This document shows, one piece after another, positions 16,698 through 23,995 of a stretch of DNA of 64,000 bases. The translations under genes and the position numbers were made by a program. Each line of letters opens with the position of its first letter. The stretch's first letter is position 1. This stretch comes from Sphingobacterium sp. CZ-2 (GTDB lineage Bacteria; Bacteroidota; Bacteroidia; Sphingobacteriales; Sphingobacteriaceae), in the NCBI RefSeq assembly GCF_004526235.1, contig NZ_CP038159.1, positions 2,728,001 to 2,792,000 of the forward strand. The letters run 5' to 3'. The notes beneath the pieces are model-generated. The model was not told where the DNA came from. It did not search any database and saw nothing but the letters and a program-made list of their open reading frames with translations.

Positions 16698-17282
16698 TTA
16701 AAAAGAAATCAGAAATAGAAGATATAGGCTATTCACGCCTTGGAATTCCTTGCGCAAAAATTGAAGGGAGGCTGCCATTTGATTTCGTACAGTATGTACT
16801 GAAATATTCAATCGCTCTGCTATTTCGGCGTAGGTCAATTCTTCTTCTCTGCTTAGAATAAAAATCTTTTTACGTTGTTCGGGAAGTTTGTTTACAACAT
16901 AAGATATTTTTGCTTCCAATTCTTTGAGGTCCATCGCAGCGTCTGTCAGTGAGTCATCACATAAGCCATGAATACTTGGATTATCATCTATGGAACTGGT
17001 AAAGATCTTTACGGAGCGTAGGTGGTTCAGCACTGCGTTTTTTGTTGCTCGGAAAAGATAAGGTTTCAGGTTCTGCCCATCTTCTAAGGAGATGCTATTG
17101 TTCTTTTCGAAAAGTTTAAGCATCACGTCCATGCATATTTCTTTTGCGATTTCTGAGTTTTTAAGGAGGTAATTTGAAAAGGAGAAGATTTTATTATAAT
17201 ACCGGTTAAATAGAGTTTTAGAGACGGCCTGGTCATCCATGATGTTCAATGATAATAGTTCTCGGTCAGAGAGGTGTTGCAT
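16698..17282 (-). CDS. ECF-type RNA polymerase sigma factor
   Basis: 194 aa from the ATG at 17282; a TTG eight codons upstream is also possible. Region 2 has TLFNRYYNKIFSFSNYLL and AKEICMDVMLKLFEK with LKPYLFRATKNAVLNHLRS. Region 4 has KLPEQRKKIFILSREEELTY, AEIAERLNISVHTVRNQM and a hydrophobic tail typical of Bacteroidota ECF factors. These normally drive SusCD genes under control of a FecR anti-sigma. Here the only nearby anti-sigma is truncated and convergent, and the nearby susCD is a deletion remnant, so the sigma factor may be an orphan or act elsewhere. Confidence 0.9.
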   Translation of the reverse strand: MQHLSDRELLSLNIMDDQAVSKTLFNRYYNKIFSFSNYLLKNSEIAKEICMDVMLKLFEKNNSISLEDGQNLKPYLFRATKNAVLNHLRSVKIFTSSIDDNPSIHGLCDDSLTDAAMDLKELEAKISYVVNKLPEQRKKIFILSREEELTYAEIAERLNISVHTVRNQMAASLQFLRKEFQGVNSLYLLFLISF

Positions 17283-17539
17283 GGTTTGAAGTGCTAATTT
17301 GTCCAAAAATATTATGTTATTTAAAAATAATAAATTTTAGGCTAATATTTTAATTTAAATTTACTTATTACTTCAAAAATAGATAATTATTATAAATTGG
17401 GGTATAATAATTATCTATTTAAATTGTTTTATTTTATATTATTTCTCAATAGGAAATTGAATTTTACCCGTCAAAATTCTTCACTTTATGCATTTTTACT
17501 AAATAAAGTATGATAATCAATCTTTATATAGTAAAAAAA

Positions 17540-17568
17540 ATAAGCCCTGAGTTACACTCAAGGCTTAT
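17540..17568 (-). terminator. Rho-independent terminator (minus strand)
   Basis: A 13-bp stem (ATAAGCCCTGAGT and ACTCAAGGCTTAT, one mismatch) has a 3-base loop and, read on the minus strand, is followed by eight T residues (17532-17539). It would end a transcript coming from the coding remnant at 17626-17924 or from the 18025-18825 gene. Confidence 0.7.
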
Positions 17569-17625
17569 GGAAAATAAGATTTTCTTACTATGAAGACCAT
17601 AGTTTTTGTTAACTAGGTAGGAATT

Positions 17626-17924
17626 TTAAGTAAAAGAAATGCGGAAATCAATGAAATTGCTCATTTCGCTTTGCATAGTAAAATATCTCATATAGGCAGA
17701 AGAATTTATTCCCGAACTGAAACATTCACCGCCCCTACACATCACAAATTTTAATTGCCTTTATTCACCGGATCAAATTCTGGAGTCTGCTCTGTATTGG
17801 CTGAATACATTGATTTGACTTGTAATTGTTCTAGCACTTTTTTTAAAATATATTCGGTTTTCCAAGATCTATTAGGAATGCTCCATTCCAAAACCTTTAA
17901 GAAGAAATATGTTAATATTTCCAC
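17626..17924 (-). pseudogene. Possible decayed gene ending in a SUMF1/FGE-like fragment
   Basis: Two adjacent minus-strand frames look protein-coding. Frame A, 17751-17924, opens with a GTG and ends in MYSANTEQTPEFDPVNKGN. Frame B, 17626 to about 17760 (ATG at 17742), reads KFVMCRGGECFSSG, then SAYMRYFTMQ and ends NFIDFRISFT. Frame B resembles the C-terminal RGG...YR...FR pattern of formylglycine-generating-enzyme-like domains. A frameshift between A and B would join them. No proper start or N-terminal domain is present and a terminator follows at 17540-17568. The identification is by pattern only. The rest of 17283-18024 shows no other gene. Confidence 0.3.
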
Positions 17925-18024
17925 TTTATTTCAACTTTTAGAATCTGATGATTTTCAAAGTTTTTTAATCTCTTGATTTGAATTTTAGATACCAAAGTGT
18001 TTCATGGTAAAAAATCGGATTACA

Positions 18025-18825
18025 TTACATATTCTCTTTTTGTTTTTTCTCGGAAAAAGTAAAAGGTAAAAAAAATGAAAATTTCATGTGTTTGCCTCTT
18101 TTATATATTACGGGCATTTTTTTAAATAACCGAGCAACCCGTATCGCTTCTTGAATAAAAATCTCGTTGTTTCCGCGAATTGATAATATAGAATCCACGT
18201 GTCCCAATTCATTGGCCTCAACTGAAAGTTGCACTTTAATTGTTTCTGTGATTGGAGGGAGGGCTTGCCAGTTAATAAGGGAGTCGATAGTTGCATTAGG
18301 GTTCCGAATTTGTCCATAAAAAGGTGTATTTTTAGACAAGGAATTATCAAAGTAAGAAGCATTTTTTAATAAGCCTTTTTCAAAGCTGTATTCAAATTCA
18401 TGTTCGAAAATGGAGGAAAAGCCCATATGCATATAATATAGAAGTTTCCCTTGGTATGCAGTCACTGTATCTGAAAACCATTCTGCGTACACTCGCCCAT
18501 CTTTAACCTTTTCAGCAAATAAAGACTTTAGATTTACTTTAGCCGTTCGCTCTTCATTGAAGATATTTGTTAGGTACAATCGGTTATCTATTATTTCCCA
18601 ATAAGCGATATAGCCTCGCCAACATCCAGAAGAAACACCGCTTAATGAATCGGGAAATAGCGGTTTATTCCACTTGTTTTGTTTTTTCCAATGCTCTAAA
18701 GGTAAAGCATGCAGCAGCATGGTATCACCCTTAATAATCAAACGATCTGGTTCTTGTTCTGTTGCATATGTCCTAAAAAATAGGCTCATAGCGAATATTA
18801 GGCAAATAATGGTAATGTGTTTCAT
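18025..18825 (-). CDS. Secreted protein with TonB-C-like C-terminal domain, function unknown
   Basis: 266 aa with a signal peptide (MKHITIICLIFAMSLFFRTYA). The middle, SGCWRGYIAYWEIIDNRLYL, is unrecognised. The last 70 residues (IKVQLSVEANELGHVDSILS, then EAIRVARLFKKMPVIYKRGK) follow the strand-helix-strand pattern of the TonB C-terminal domain, ending FSFFLPFTF. Single TonB-C-like domains in secreted Bacteroidota proteins are common and need not be TonB itself; no membrane anchor is seen after signal cleavage. It is flanked by decayed genes on both sides and has no clear operon partner. Confidence 0.6.
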   Translation of the reverse strand: MKHITIICLIFAMSLFFRTYATEQEPDRLIIKGDTMLLHALPLEHWKKQNKWNKPLFPDSLSGVSSGCWRGYIAYWEIIDNRLYLTNIFNEERTAKVNLKSLFAEKVKDGRVYAEWFSDTVTAYQGKLLYYMHMGFSSIFEHEFEYSFEKGLLKNASYFDNSLSKNTPFYGQIRNPNATIDSLINWQALPPITETIKVQLSVEANELGHVDSILSIRGNNEIFIQEAIRVARLFKKMPVIYKRGKHMKFSFFLPFTFSEKKQKENM

Positions 18826-18972
18826 ATGGAATGATCTTTACTCTATGATAAAATATATGGCATAATTCCATAAATTAATTCTTCCAATGGCCAGACCAGA
18901 CGAGTATTACCGGTTTCAAAAATTATGGATTACCTGGATAAATTTAAAAGATATTCAAGAATAGCTAAAGCA

Positions 18973-19007
18973 AACAGGAGCTTTCATGTTTATGAAATGC
19001 TCCTGTT
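18973..19007. terminator. Stem-loop terminator after the susCD remnant
   Basis: The arms AACAGGAGC (18973-18981) and GCTCCTGTT (18999-19007) are exact complements, extended by TTTCAT/ATGAAA inside. T-rich DNA follows on the plus strand and a T/A mix on the minus strand. It lies 17 bp beyond the stop of the susD-derived fragment, so it probably ended the original susCD transcript. Confidence 0.6.
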
Positions 19008-19024
19008 GTTTTTATAAAATAAGG

Positions 19025-19508
19025 TTAATAACCTTCATTCTGTTCCAGATTTGGGTTCTTGATAATCTCTTCCTGTGCAATAGGATAAAACTGATGGTAA
19101 TTTTCTCGATCAGGGAAAAATTGAATTCCTGTTTTGAGCCAGCTGCTACCGATATTTTCCTTTCTTGTGTCGTAAAGGAAATAAAACTCACTTTTACAGA
19201 TGTTCACCAGTTGGAAGATCCAGGCTATATTTTCCATCCTTATCGGTAGAAGTAGATAAGCCCAATTTCGGGATACTTATTGTGGCTCCAGGAATTGGTT
19301 TTCCTGCGGTATTTGTCACTATTCCAGTTATGGTACTGGTCTGTTGAACACTAGTATTGGTTGTTTTTAGATTTTTTGAATGGAATTCTGAAGTGATTAT
19401 GTGGAGATTAGCACCACTAGAATCCTTAATGCAGCATAACTGCAGGATAAAACAGAGACCAAATACGAAGTAAAAACTCGCATAGTCTTTATTTAAGAAT
19501 GTTAGCAT
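19025..19508 (-). pseudogene. susC-susD deletion remnant: 5' end of a SusC gene joined to 3' end of a SusD gene
   Basis: From the ATG at 19508 the frame encodes a signal-like N-terminus and a carboxypeptidase-regulatory-like start (STITGIVTNTAGKPIPGATI, STDKDGKYSLDLPTGEH), as in SusC proteins, and stops at 19194-19196. In a different frame from about 19200 down to 19025 the sequence encodes a SusD C-terminus: SEFYFLYDTRKENIGSSW, LKTGIQFFPDRENYHQFYPI and KNPNLEQNEGY before the stop. About 2.9 kb of susC and 1.3 kb of susD that should lie between are missing. One internal deletion explains this. The fused product is not expected to work. Confidence 0.75.
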
Positions 19509-19770
19509 GTAGAATTTTTTTTAATCAATCCGATTGCTTGAATTCAAAGGATTGAATTTTAAGGTAGATTTTTATTAGCCGTTAGTTAGATGTGTTGGGC
19601 AGGTTGATTTTCCTCTTCCTCCTATCTTTTTGTTTTTCGGAGGGTAAATTTATGTAAGGTTTGTTAACAGATAAATATGGAAATGTTTAATGTTAATTAA
19701 CTGTTTGAAAGAGGAAAAAATGTTTAAGGTTGAATACTGTTTTATTCTATCCTATATTCTTATAATTTAA

Positions 19771-20262
19771 TTAATATAACACATAAACTCTCAATAATTT
19801 TAAATCAATATTCAATGAGCTACCATTTAATCCTAAATAGGATTCGGGCACAAAAATGTTGGCTCCTTCTGATTCTACTTCTATTGAACCATATAATCCT
19901 TTCTTCAATTTAATTTGATATTTTCCGGATTTATCAACTGTCATTTTTTTTACCAAGATTTTATCTTGATTGTAGATATATAGCGTACTGTACTCAGGTA
20001 TCTTTCCTGTTGAACATACTTTTACTTTTCCGTAAACTGTTACACTATCTTTTTCTTCAGGAAATTTATTCGTATAATTAAATGTGTAAGCTGAGCAATT
20101 ATTCTTATATAATTCTTCTTGGTTTTTATTCTTTGGAGTTGGGAAATAAGATGATTCCTTCTTCATTTTATTAAGTTCATGCTGCTGTTTTGAAGCACAT
20201 GATCCAAAAATGAATAATGATGAAATTACAACTATCTTTAATTTATTAATTACAACCTTCAT
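19771..20262 (-). CDS. Small lipoprotein with a beta-sandwich-like domain
   Basis: 163 aa. The lipobox is IVVISSLFIFGSC, followed by ASKQQHELNKMKKE. The second half, SVTVYGKVKVCSTGKIPEYS with LVKKMTVDKSGKYQIKLKKG, has the look of a carboxypeptidase-regulatory-like or Cna-B-type beta-sandwich (GKYxIxLxxG). I do not recognise a specific family. It stands alone: 260 bp of AT-rich DNA separates it from the susCD remnant and 255 bp from hipB, with no gene seen in either gap. Confidence 0.6.
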   Translation of the reverse strand: MKVVINKLKIVVISSLFIFGSCASKQQHELNKMKKESSYFPTPKNKNQEELYKNNCSAYTFNYTNKFPEEKDSVTVYGKVKVCSTGKIPEYSTLYIYNQDKILVKKMTVDKSGKYQIKLKKGLYGSIEVESEGANIFVPESYLGLNGSSLNIDLKLLRVYVLY

Positions 20263-20455
20263 TTCTTAAAATCTTAAAAATTTTTTTCTCGATAAACTAA
20301 AGATAAGCTATTAATAAATTATAATTTATGTTTTTTTTATAGGCATCGTTTAAACCTTCTAAATTACTAATGCGAAATACTTTGTCGATTCCTGTTTTTT
20401 AAATCTAAGGATTGGCTATTAAATAATGGGGATAGCTATGGATTATGCTAATATT

Positions 20456-20516
20456 TTATACCCGAAATAGTATAATCAATTAATATTTACCTATTTTTAT
20501 ATCAGAAAAGGTATAA
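20456..20516. promoter_or_regulatory. Two putative HipB operators upstream of the hip operon
   Basis: Two 20-bp dyads of the same design lie ahead of hipB. Site 1 (20456-20475) is TTATAC, 8 bp, GTATAA with perfect arms. Site 2 (20497-20516) is TTATAT, 8 bp, GTATAA with one arm mismatch. The centres are 41 bp apart, close to four helical turns. Site 2 ends 2 bp before the hipB start codon. Autorepression by the antitoxin through tandem palindromes is usual for hip operons; binding here is inferred. Confidence 0.6.
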
Positions 20517-20518
20517 TT

Positions 20519-20722
20519 ATGAATTCACTAAGGCAATTTGTAAAACAAAAGCGAAAGGAACTCAAGTTAACGCAGGAGGATTTGGCATTAAATGCAGGGG
20601 TAGGATTACGTTTCGTACGAGATTTAGAGCAAGGTAAAAAGACGCTTCGTTTAGATAAAGTGAATGATGTGTTATCCTTGTTTGGGAAAGAAGTTGGGGT
20701 AATTGAAAAAAGTAGAGACTGA
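20519..20722 (+). CDS. hipB: HipB-like HTH antitoxin/regulator
   Basis: 67 aa, an Xre-type helix-turn-helix (LRQFVKQKRKELKLTQEDLA, then LNAGVGLRFVRDLEQGKKTL). This is the short HipB form that dimerises, binds operators and represses its operon. The stop TGA overlaps the next start by one base (TGATG at 20720-20724), so hipB and the following gene are coupled. Two matching operators lie upstream. In the three-gene HipBST systems HipB helps bind but a separate HipS neutralises the kinase. Confidence 0.88.
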   Translation: MNSLRQFVKQKRKELKLTQEDLALNAGVGLRFVRDLEQGKKTLRLDKVNDVLSLFGKEVGVIEKSRD

Positions 20723-21057
20723 TGGCACGTCGAGCTAAAATATATTATCAAGATAAATTAGCAGGATATTTGGCTGAAGCAGATGGTGGATTTACGTTCT
20801 ATTATGATGAAGAATACTTGAATTCATCTGATCCGAAATCGATTAGTTTGACAATGCCATTGTCCCCACAAATTTATCAAAGTAAAGTTTTATTTCCTTT
20901 CTTTGACGGTCTCATTCCTGAAGGATGGCTATTAGAAATAGGAGAAAAATATTGGAAATTGAATCCAAGGGACCGATTCGAGTTACTCATTAATTTATGT
21001 AGAGATACTATTGGTGCAGTATCTGTATATCCGATGGAGGGGGAGCAAAATGGCTAA
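20722..21057 (+). CDS. hipS: HipS-like protein (stand-alone HipA N-terminal subdomain)
   Basis: 111 aa corresponding only to the HipA N-terminal (couple_hipA) subdomain: RAKIYYQDKLAGYLAEADGG, SISLTMPLSPQIYQ, PFFDGLIPEGWLLE and GAVSVYP. In classic HipA this part is fused to the kinase core; here it is a separate gene. In E. coli O127 HipBST the equivalent HipS is the antitoxin that blocks HipT. The start overlaps the hipB stop by one base and its stop overlaps the kinase start by 8 bases, so all three are translated in a coupled way. The antitoxin role is by analogy. Confidence 0.8.
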   Translation: MARRAKIYYQDKLAGYLAEADGGFTFYYDEEYLNSSDPKSISLTMPLSPQIYQSKVLFPFFDGLIPEGWLLEIGEKYWKLNPRDRFELLINLCRDTIGAVSVYPMEGEQNG

Positions 21058-21976
21058 TTGTTTGTACTGCTATAATCCCGTAGAAGAAGGTGATTATCAT
21101 CCTAATTGTTCTAAAAGGTTTTTTGGAACTACTAATTTTCCTGTTCTCGATTTAGATAAAGAGAAATTGAATAAACTTGCTCAAATTGCGGTCAGTGAAA
21201 GGCTGGCTTTAACTGGAGTTCAGCCAAAAATTTCCCTTAGTTTACATGGAGAAAAAGGAAATAAAAGATTAACCGTTGTTGGTCTTTGGGGGGATTATAT
21301 ATTGAAACCACAGTCGACAGATTTTCCTTTTATGCCTGAGGTAGAGGATCTGACTATGCATTTAGCTAAATTATTTAAAATTGAAACCGCAGAGCATACA
21401 CTAATCAAGACCACTTCTGGAGAATTTGCTTATTTAACAAAGCGTTTTGATCGTCAAAAACAGAAGAAAATTCACGTAGAAGACTTATGTCAACTTTCAG
21501 AATTACTGACAGAACAAAAATACAATGGCTCATATGAACGGGTAGGAAAAGTTATAAAGCAATTTGCTACTAACTCAGGATTGGATGCGATAAAATATTT
21601 TAGATTGGTGTTATTCAGTTTTCTGACAGGAAATAACGATATGCATTTAAAGAATTTTTCTTTGATGCATACAGAGAAAGGTATATTATTAAGTCCAGCT
21701 TATGATTTGTTAAATGTAAATCTTATCTATCCAGCAGATAAGGATGATTTAGCTTTGACATTAGGTGGAAGAAAGCGTAAAATTAAGAAAACGGATTTTG
21801 ATCAATTTGCTTTAAGCTTAGGCTTATCGGAATTGGTTCGTGATAACATTTATAAAGACTTTTCAACGCAAACAGATAAGGTACATGATTTTATTGCTAA
21901 AAGCTTTTTAACTGAAGAATTCAAAGTTGGGTTTCTTGAAATTTTTAAACAGAAACTGGAACAAATTGGTTTATAG
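21050..21976 (+). CDS. hipT: HipT/HipA-like serine/threonine kinase toxin (core only)
   Basis: 308 aa from the ATG at 21050, which overlaps the end of hipS; a longer frame from 21011 is less likely. The N-terminus carries CxxC...HxxC (Cys4, Cys7, His17, Cys20), a possible zinc knuckle. The Gly-rich loop is ALTGVQPKISLSL (53-65), Lys86 sits in GDYILKPQ, the catalytic loop is TGNNDMHLKNFSL (Asp197, Asn202), and SPAYDLL gives the metal Asp219. The usual HipA N-subdomain is absent and supplied in trans by HipS. Where HipT of E. coli O127 has a Ser-Ile-Ser autophosphorylation motif, this protein has Ala-Leu-Thr. Such kinases phosphorylate an aminoacyl-tRNA synthetase; the target here is unknown. 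Confidence 0.85.
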   Translation: MANCLYCYNPVEEGDYHPNCSKRFFGTTNFPVLDLDKEKLNKLAQIAVSERLALTGVQPKISLSLHGEKGNKRLTVVGLWGDYILKPQSTDFPFMPEVEDLTMHLAKLFKIETAEHTLIKTTSGEFAYLTKRFDRQKQKKIHVEDLCQLSELLTEQKYNGSYERVGKVIKQFATNSGLDAIKYFRLVLFSFLTGNNDMHLKNFSLMHTEKGILLSPAYDLLNVNLIYPADKDDLALTLGGRKRKIKKTDFDQFALSLGLSELVRDNIYKDFSTQTDKVHDFIAKSFLTEEFKVGFLEIFKQKLEQIGL

Positions 21977-22060
21977 CATGAAACTTATTTCCTGAGGAAA
22001 TTTTTGGACATCTATTCGAATCAATTATTCCTTGGTAAAAGAAACTCCATAAAATTTAAT

Positions 22061-22080
22061 CGTGACCAAATTCGTGACCA
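22061..22080. repeat. Direct repeat CGTGACCA x2 between hipT and ssrA
   Basis: CGTGACCA occurs at 22061-22068 and 22073-22080 with a 4-base spacer (AATT). It lies 85 bp after hipT and 57 bp before the tmRNA 3' end. The place is a common integration hotspot in bacteria, so it may be a recombinase arm site left by an element; no integrase is in the window. Confidence 0.35.
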
Positions 22081-22091
22081 TGTAAAATAAA

Positions 22092-22122
22092 AAAGAGGTA
22101 ATTAATGGATAATTACCTCTTT
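22092..22122. terminator. Bidirectional terminator between hipT and ssrA
   Basis: A 13-bp perfect stem (AAAGAGGTAATTA and TAATTACCTCTTT) has a 5-base loop, with A-rich DNA on one side and TTTAGTT on the other. It can end both the hip operon and the convergent tmRNA transcript. Confidence 0.7.
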
Positions 22123-22136
22123 AGTTAATACTCTTG

Positions 22137-22501
22137 TGGAGCCGGAGGGATTCGAACCCTCGTCCAAACATAGTATGATTTACGCTTTCTACATGCTTAG
22201 CTTCTCTTTAATTGTCGGGAGAGGGAAGGTGAGTCGCTTACCTATACCGTTCTCCGTATCTGCTGTATCTCGTCACTGTTTAGCAGCGTCCCAATGACCA
22301 GTTCTATCGTTCGATGCCCCTGTTGTTAGACCAAAGAACAGGATCTAACGGGACAAATAGCTATGTTAAGTCTAACTTAAGCAGCTAAGGCGTAGTTTTC
22401 TTCGCCAGTTATAAAGTTGAAAGTTCAGATTTAAGTGCTAGACTAACAATGCACTGCATGCTTACATAACCATCGCTATCCTGTCAATTCCGGTCGACCC
22501 C
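22137..22501 (-). ncRNA. ssrA: tmRNA (transfer-messenger RNA)
   Basis: Read on the minus strand the RNA starts GGGGUCGACC and ends with a T-arm GGUUCGAAUCCC and acceptor CGGCUCC plus discriminator A. The 7-bp acceptor stem pairs 22501-22495 with 22143-22138. CCA is not encoded (CAA follows), so it must be added. The tag reading frame at 22377-22406 encodes GEENYALAA and a TAA stop, a typical Bacteroidota tmRNA tag. The length of about 365 nt is normal. tmRNA with SmpB rescues stalled ribosomes and tags their products for proteolysis. Confidence 0.95.
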
Positions 22502-22517
22502 ATGTTATGTAGGACTA

Positions 22518-22525
22518 CAAATTTA
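22518..22525 (-). promoter_or_regulatory. Candidate -7 box for ssrA
   Basis: On the minus strand TAAATTTG matches the Bacteroidota -7 consensus TAnnTTTG. It ends 17 bases before the mature 5' end, which fits a short precursor trimmed by RNase P. No good -33 TTTG was found. Confidence 0.45.
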
Positions 22526-22694
22526 CGCATAATCTTTGATTGGAAAAATTATAAATAGTTTAATTATACCCGTTTTTGAAAACAAAATCGTTATATTAAT
22601 AGTTTTAAGCTAGGCCTCAGCTACATAGCTAGCATCAAAAGCCTTTTTAATTAAAAATTTTAGAAAACAATTTACTACATTAATAATCCGAAAA

Positions 22695-23795
22695 ATGGCA
22701 GAACCAAATAATCCAACAACTGAAACAAAACCAACTTCAGCGGAAAATAACGAAAAAACGACAGCTGCAAAACCAGCTGCCAAAGCAACGGCTAAGCCTG
22801 CTGCGAAAACAACAGCAAATCAGCCAGGCACAAGAAAGCCTGCAACTGCAAAAACAACTCCTGCAAAACCTGCTAATTCAAGTAGCAACACAACAACTCC
22901 AGTTCCAGCTCCTGTAGAAGAGCATGGTGGTGACGGAGAAGCAGAAAACCAAAGAGCACGCAAGTCTGATGAGGGAGGAATAAAACCAACAAGACCTACT
23001 GCACCTGCAGGAACAGCTACCAAAACAGCTGCTTCAACAAGGACTTCAGCCAGAAAGCCTGCGGCTTCCAGTTCAACAGCTGCAAAACCAGCTGCAACAA
23101 AACCAGCTGCTGCAAAAACAACCACAACAAAACCAACTGCTGCAAAAACAACCACAACAAAAACAACCACAACAAAATCAACAACAGCTAAGCCAACAAC
23201 AGCTAAACCAGCCGCTTCAAAGGCTGCATCAGCTAAGCCAGCCGCTTCAAAACCAGCTGCAAAACCAGCTTCAACATCTCCTTCAACATCTCCTTCAACA
23301 TCAGCTTCAAAACCTGTAAAACCATCTCCTACAGAGTCGACCAAGATAGAAAAAGAAGCATCTTACAAAGAAGAAGTTCCAACCAACAAATCGGTACAGG
23401 AAAAACCAGGTAAGGGCGATAAATCTAAGAAAAACGCGAAGAAAGAAGATAGACTCTACAAAGAAATGGAGTTAGGTAAGAAAAAGGATAAGAAGGGCAA
23501 GGACGATAAAACCGGAAAAGCAAAGAAAGACGATTCCAAAAAGCTAGATTCCAAAAAGCAAGATGCTAAGGTCAAAGATTCCAAAAAAGTAGAATCTAAC
23601 AAATCTGACCTCAAAAAACTAGACTCGAAAAAAGCATCAAATAAAAAGGCAAAAGTTAAAAAATCGGAAGTTAAAAAAGTGGCTAAAAAATCTAAGCAAG
23701 ACGGCAAGACCATGAAAAAACTGAAAGAAGCTTTTGCAGACATCTACCAAAAGATTGTCGGAAAAGGCAGTAAGAAATCTGCTAAAAAGAAATAA
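22695..23795 (+). CDS. Histone-H1-like Lys/Ala/Thr/Pro-rich low-complexity protein
   Basis: 366 aa of nearly pure low complexity. Residues 1-200 are built from AKPAAK, TTTTKP and KPAAS-type units like the C-terminal tail of histone H1 (and bacterial HctB/AlgP proteins). Residues about 225-330 are a KKDDSKKLDSKK-type charged stretch. The end, KLKEAFADIYQKIVGKGSKK, is a short amphipathic helix with a basic tail. No signal peptide is present, so it is probably cytoplasmic and nucleic-acid binding; that is inference. The real reading frame is supported by the ATG, the stop and the coherent K/A/T bias; the antisense frame is only its shadow. It is divergent from ssrA. Repeats in the DNA make length change by slippage likely. 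Confidence 0.75.
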   Translation: MAEPNNPTTETKPTSAENNEKTTAAKPAAKATAKPAAKTTANQPGTRKPATAKTTPAKPANSSSNTTTPVPAPVEEHGGDGEAENQRARKSDEGGIKPTRPTAPAGTATKTAASTRTSARKPAASSSTAAKPAATKPAAAKTTTTKPTAAKTTTTKTTTTKSTTAKPTTAKPAASKAASAKPAASKPAAKPASTSPSTSPSTSASKPVKPSPTESTKIEKEASYKEEVPTNKSVQEKPGKGDKSKKNAKKEDRLYKEMELGKKKDKKGKDDKTGKAKKDDSKKLDSKKQDAKVKDSKKVESNKSDLKKLDSKKASNKKAKVKKSEVKKVAKKSKQDGKTMKKLKEAFADIYQKIVGKGSKKSAKKK

Positions 23796-23872
23796 CAATT
23801 CTAAACAAAAATAATAGAATTAATAAAGCATACACCTCGATGCCAAATAGGCTTCGAGGTGTTTGCAATTTG

Positions 23873-23936
23873 TAAGCAACATGCAAGTATGGTGTAAGTA
23901 TGTAAAGGCACTTACACCTCACTTACATGTCACTTA
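23873..23936. repeat. Degenerate inverted repeat (copy 2 of the ACTTACA-rich hairpin)
   Basis: The right part 23909-23936 is identical over 28 bases to 11363-11390. The left arm 23873-23899 differs from copy 1 at a few positions, so the hairpin is imperfect. A further partial unit CACTTACACCTTACTTGC follows at 23931-23948, giving a 22-base step. It lies between the H1-like gene and the tandem array that precedes the hisD 3' end. Confidence 0.7.
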
Positions 23937-23995
23937 CACCTTACTTGCACCCCGTACCCAATAGGTAATTTTAAGGCCAGGATTTCAAACAAAAT

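Noticed and set aside
17755..17976. 73-aa plus-strand frame in the 17.3-18.0 kb gap
   Set aside because: No motif, and the minus strand of the same stretch looks more protein-like.
22820..23344. 174-aa minus-strand frame rich in Val/Ala/Gly/Phe
   Set aside because: It is the complement of the repetitive K/A/T-rich gene; repeats keep antisense frames open by composition.
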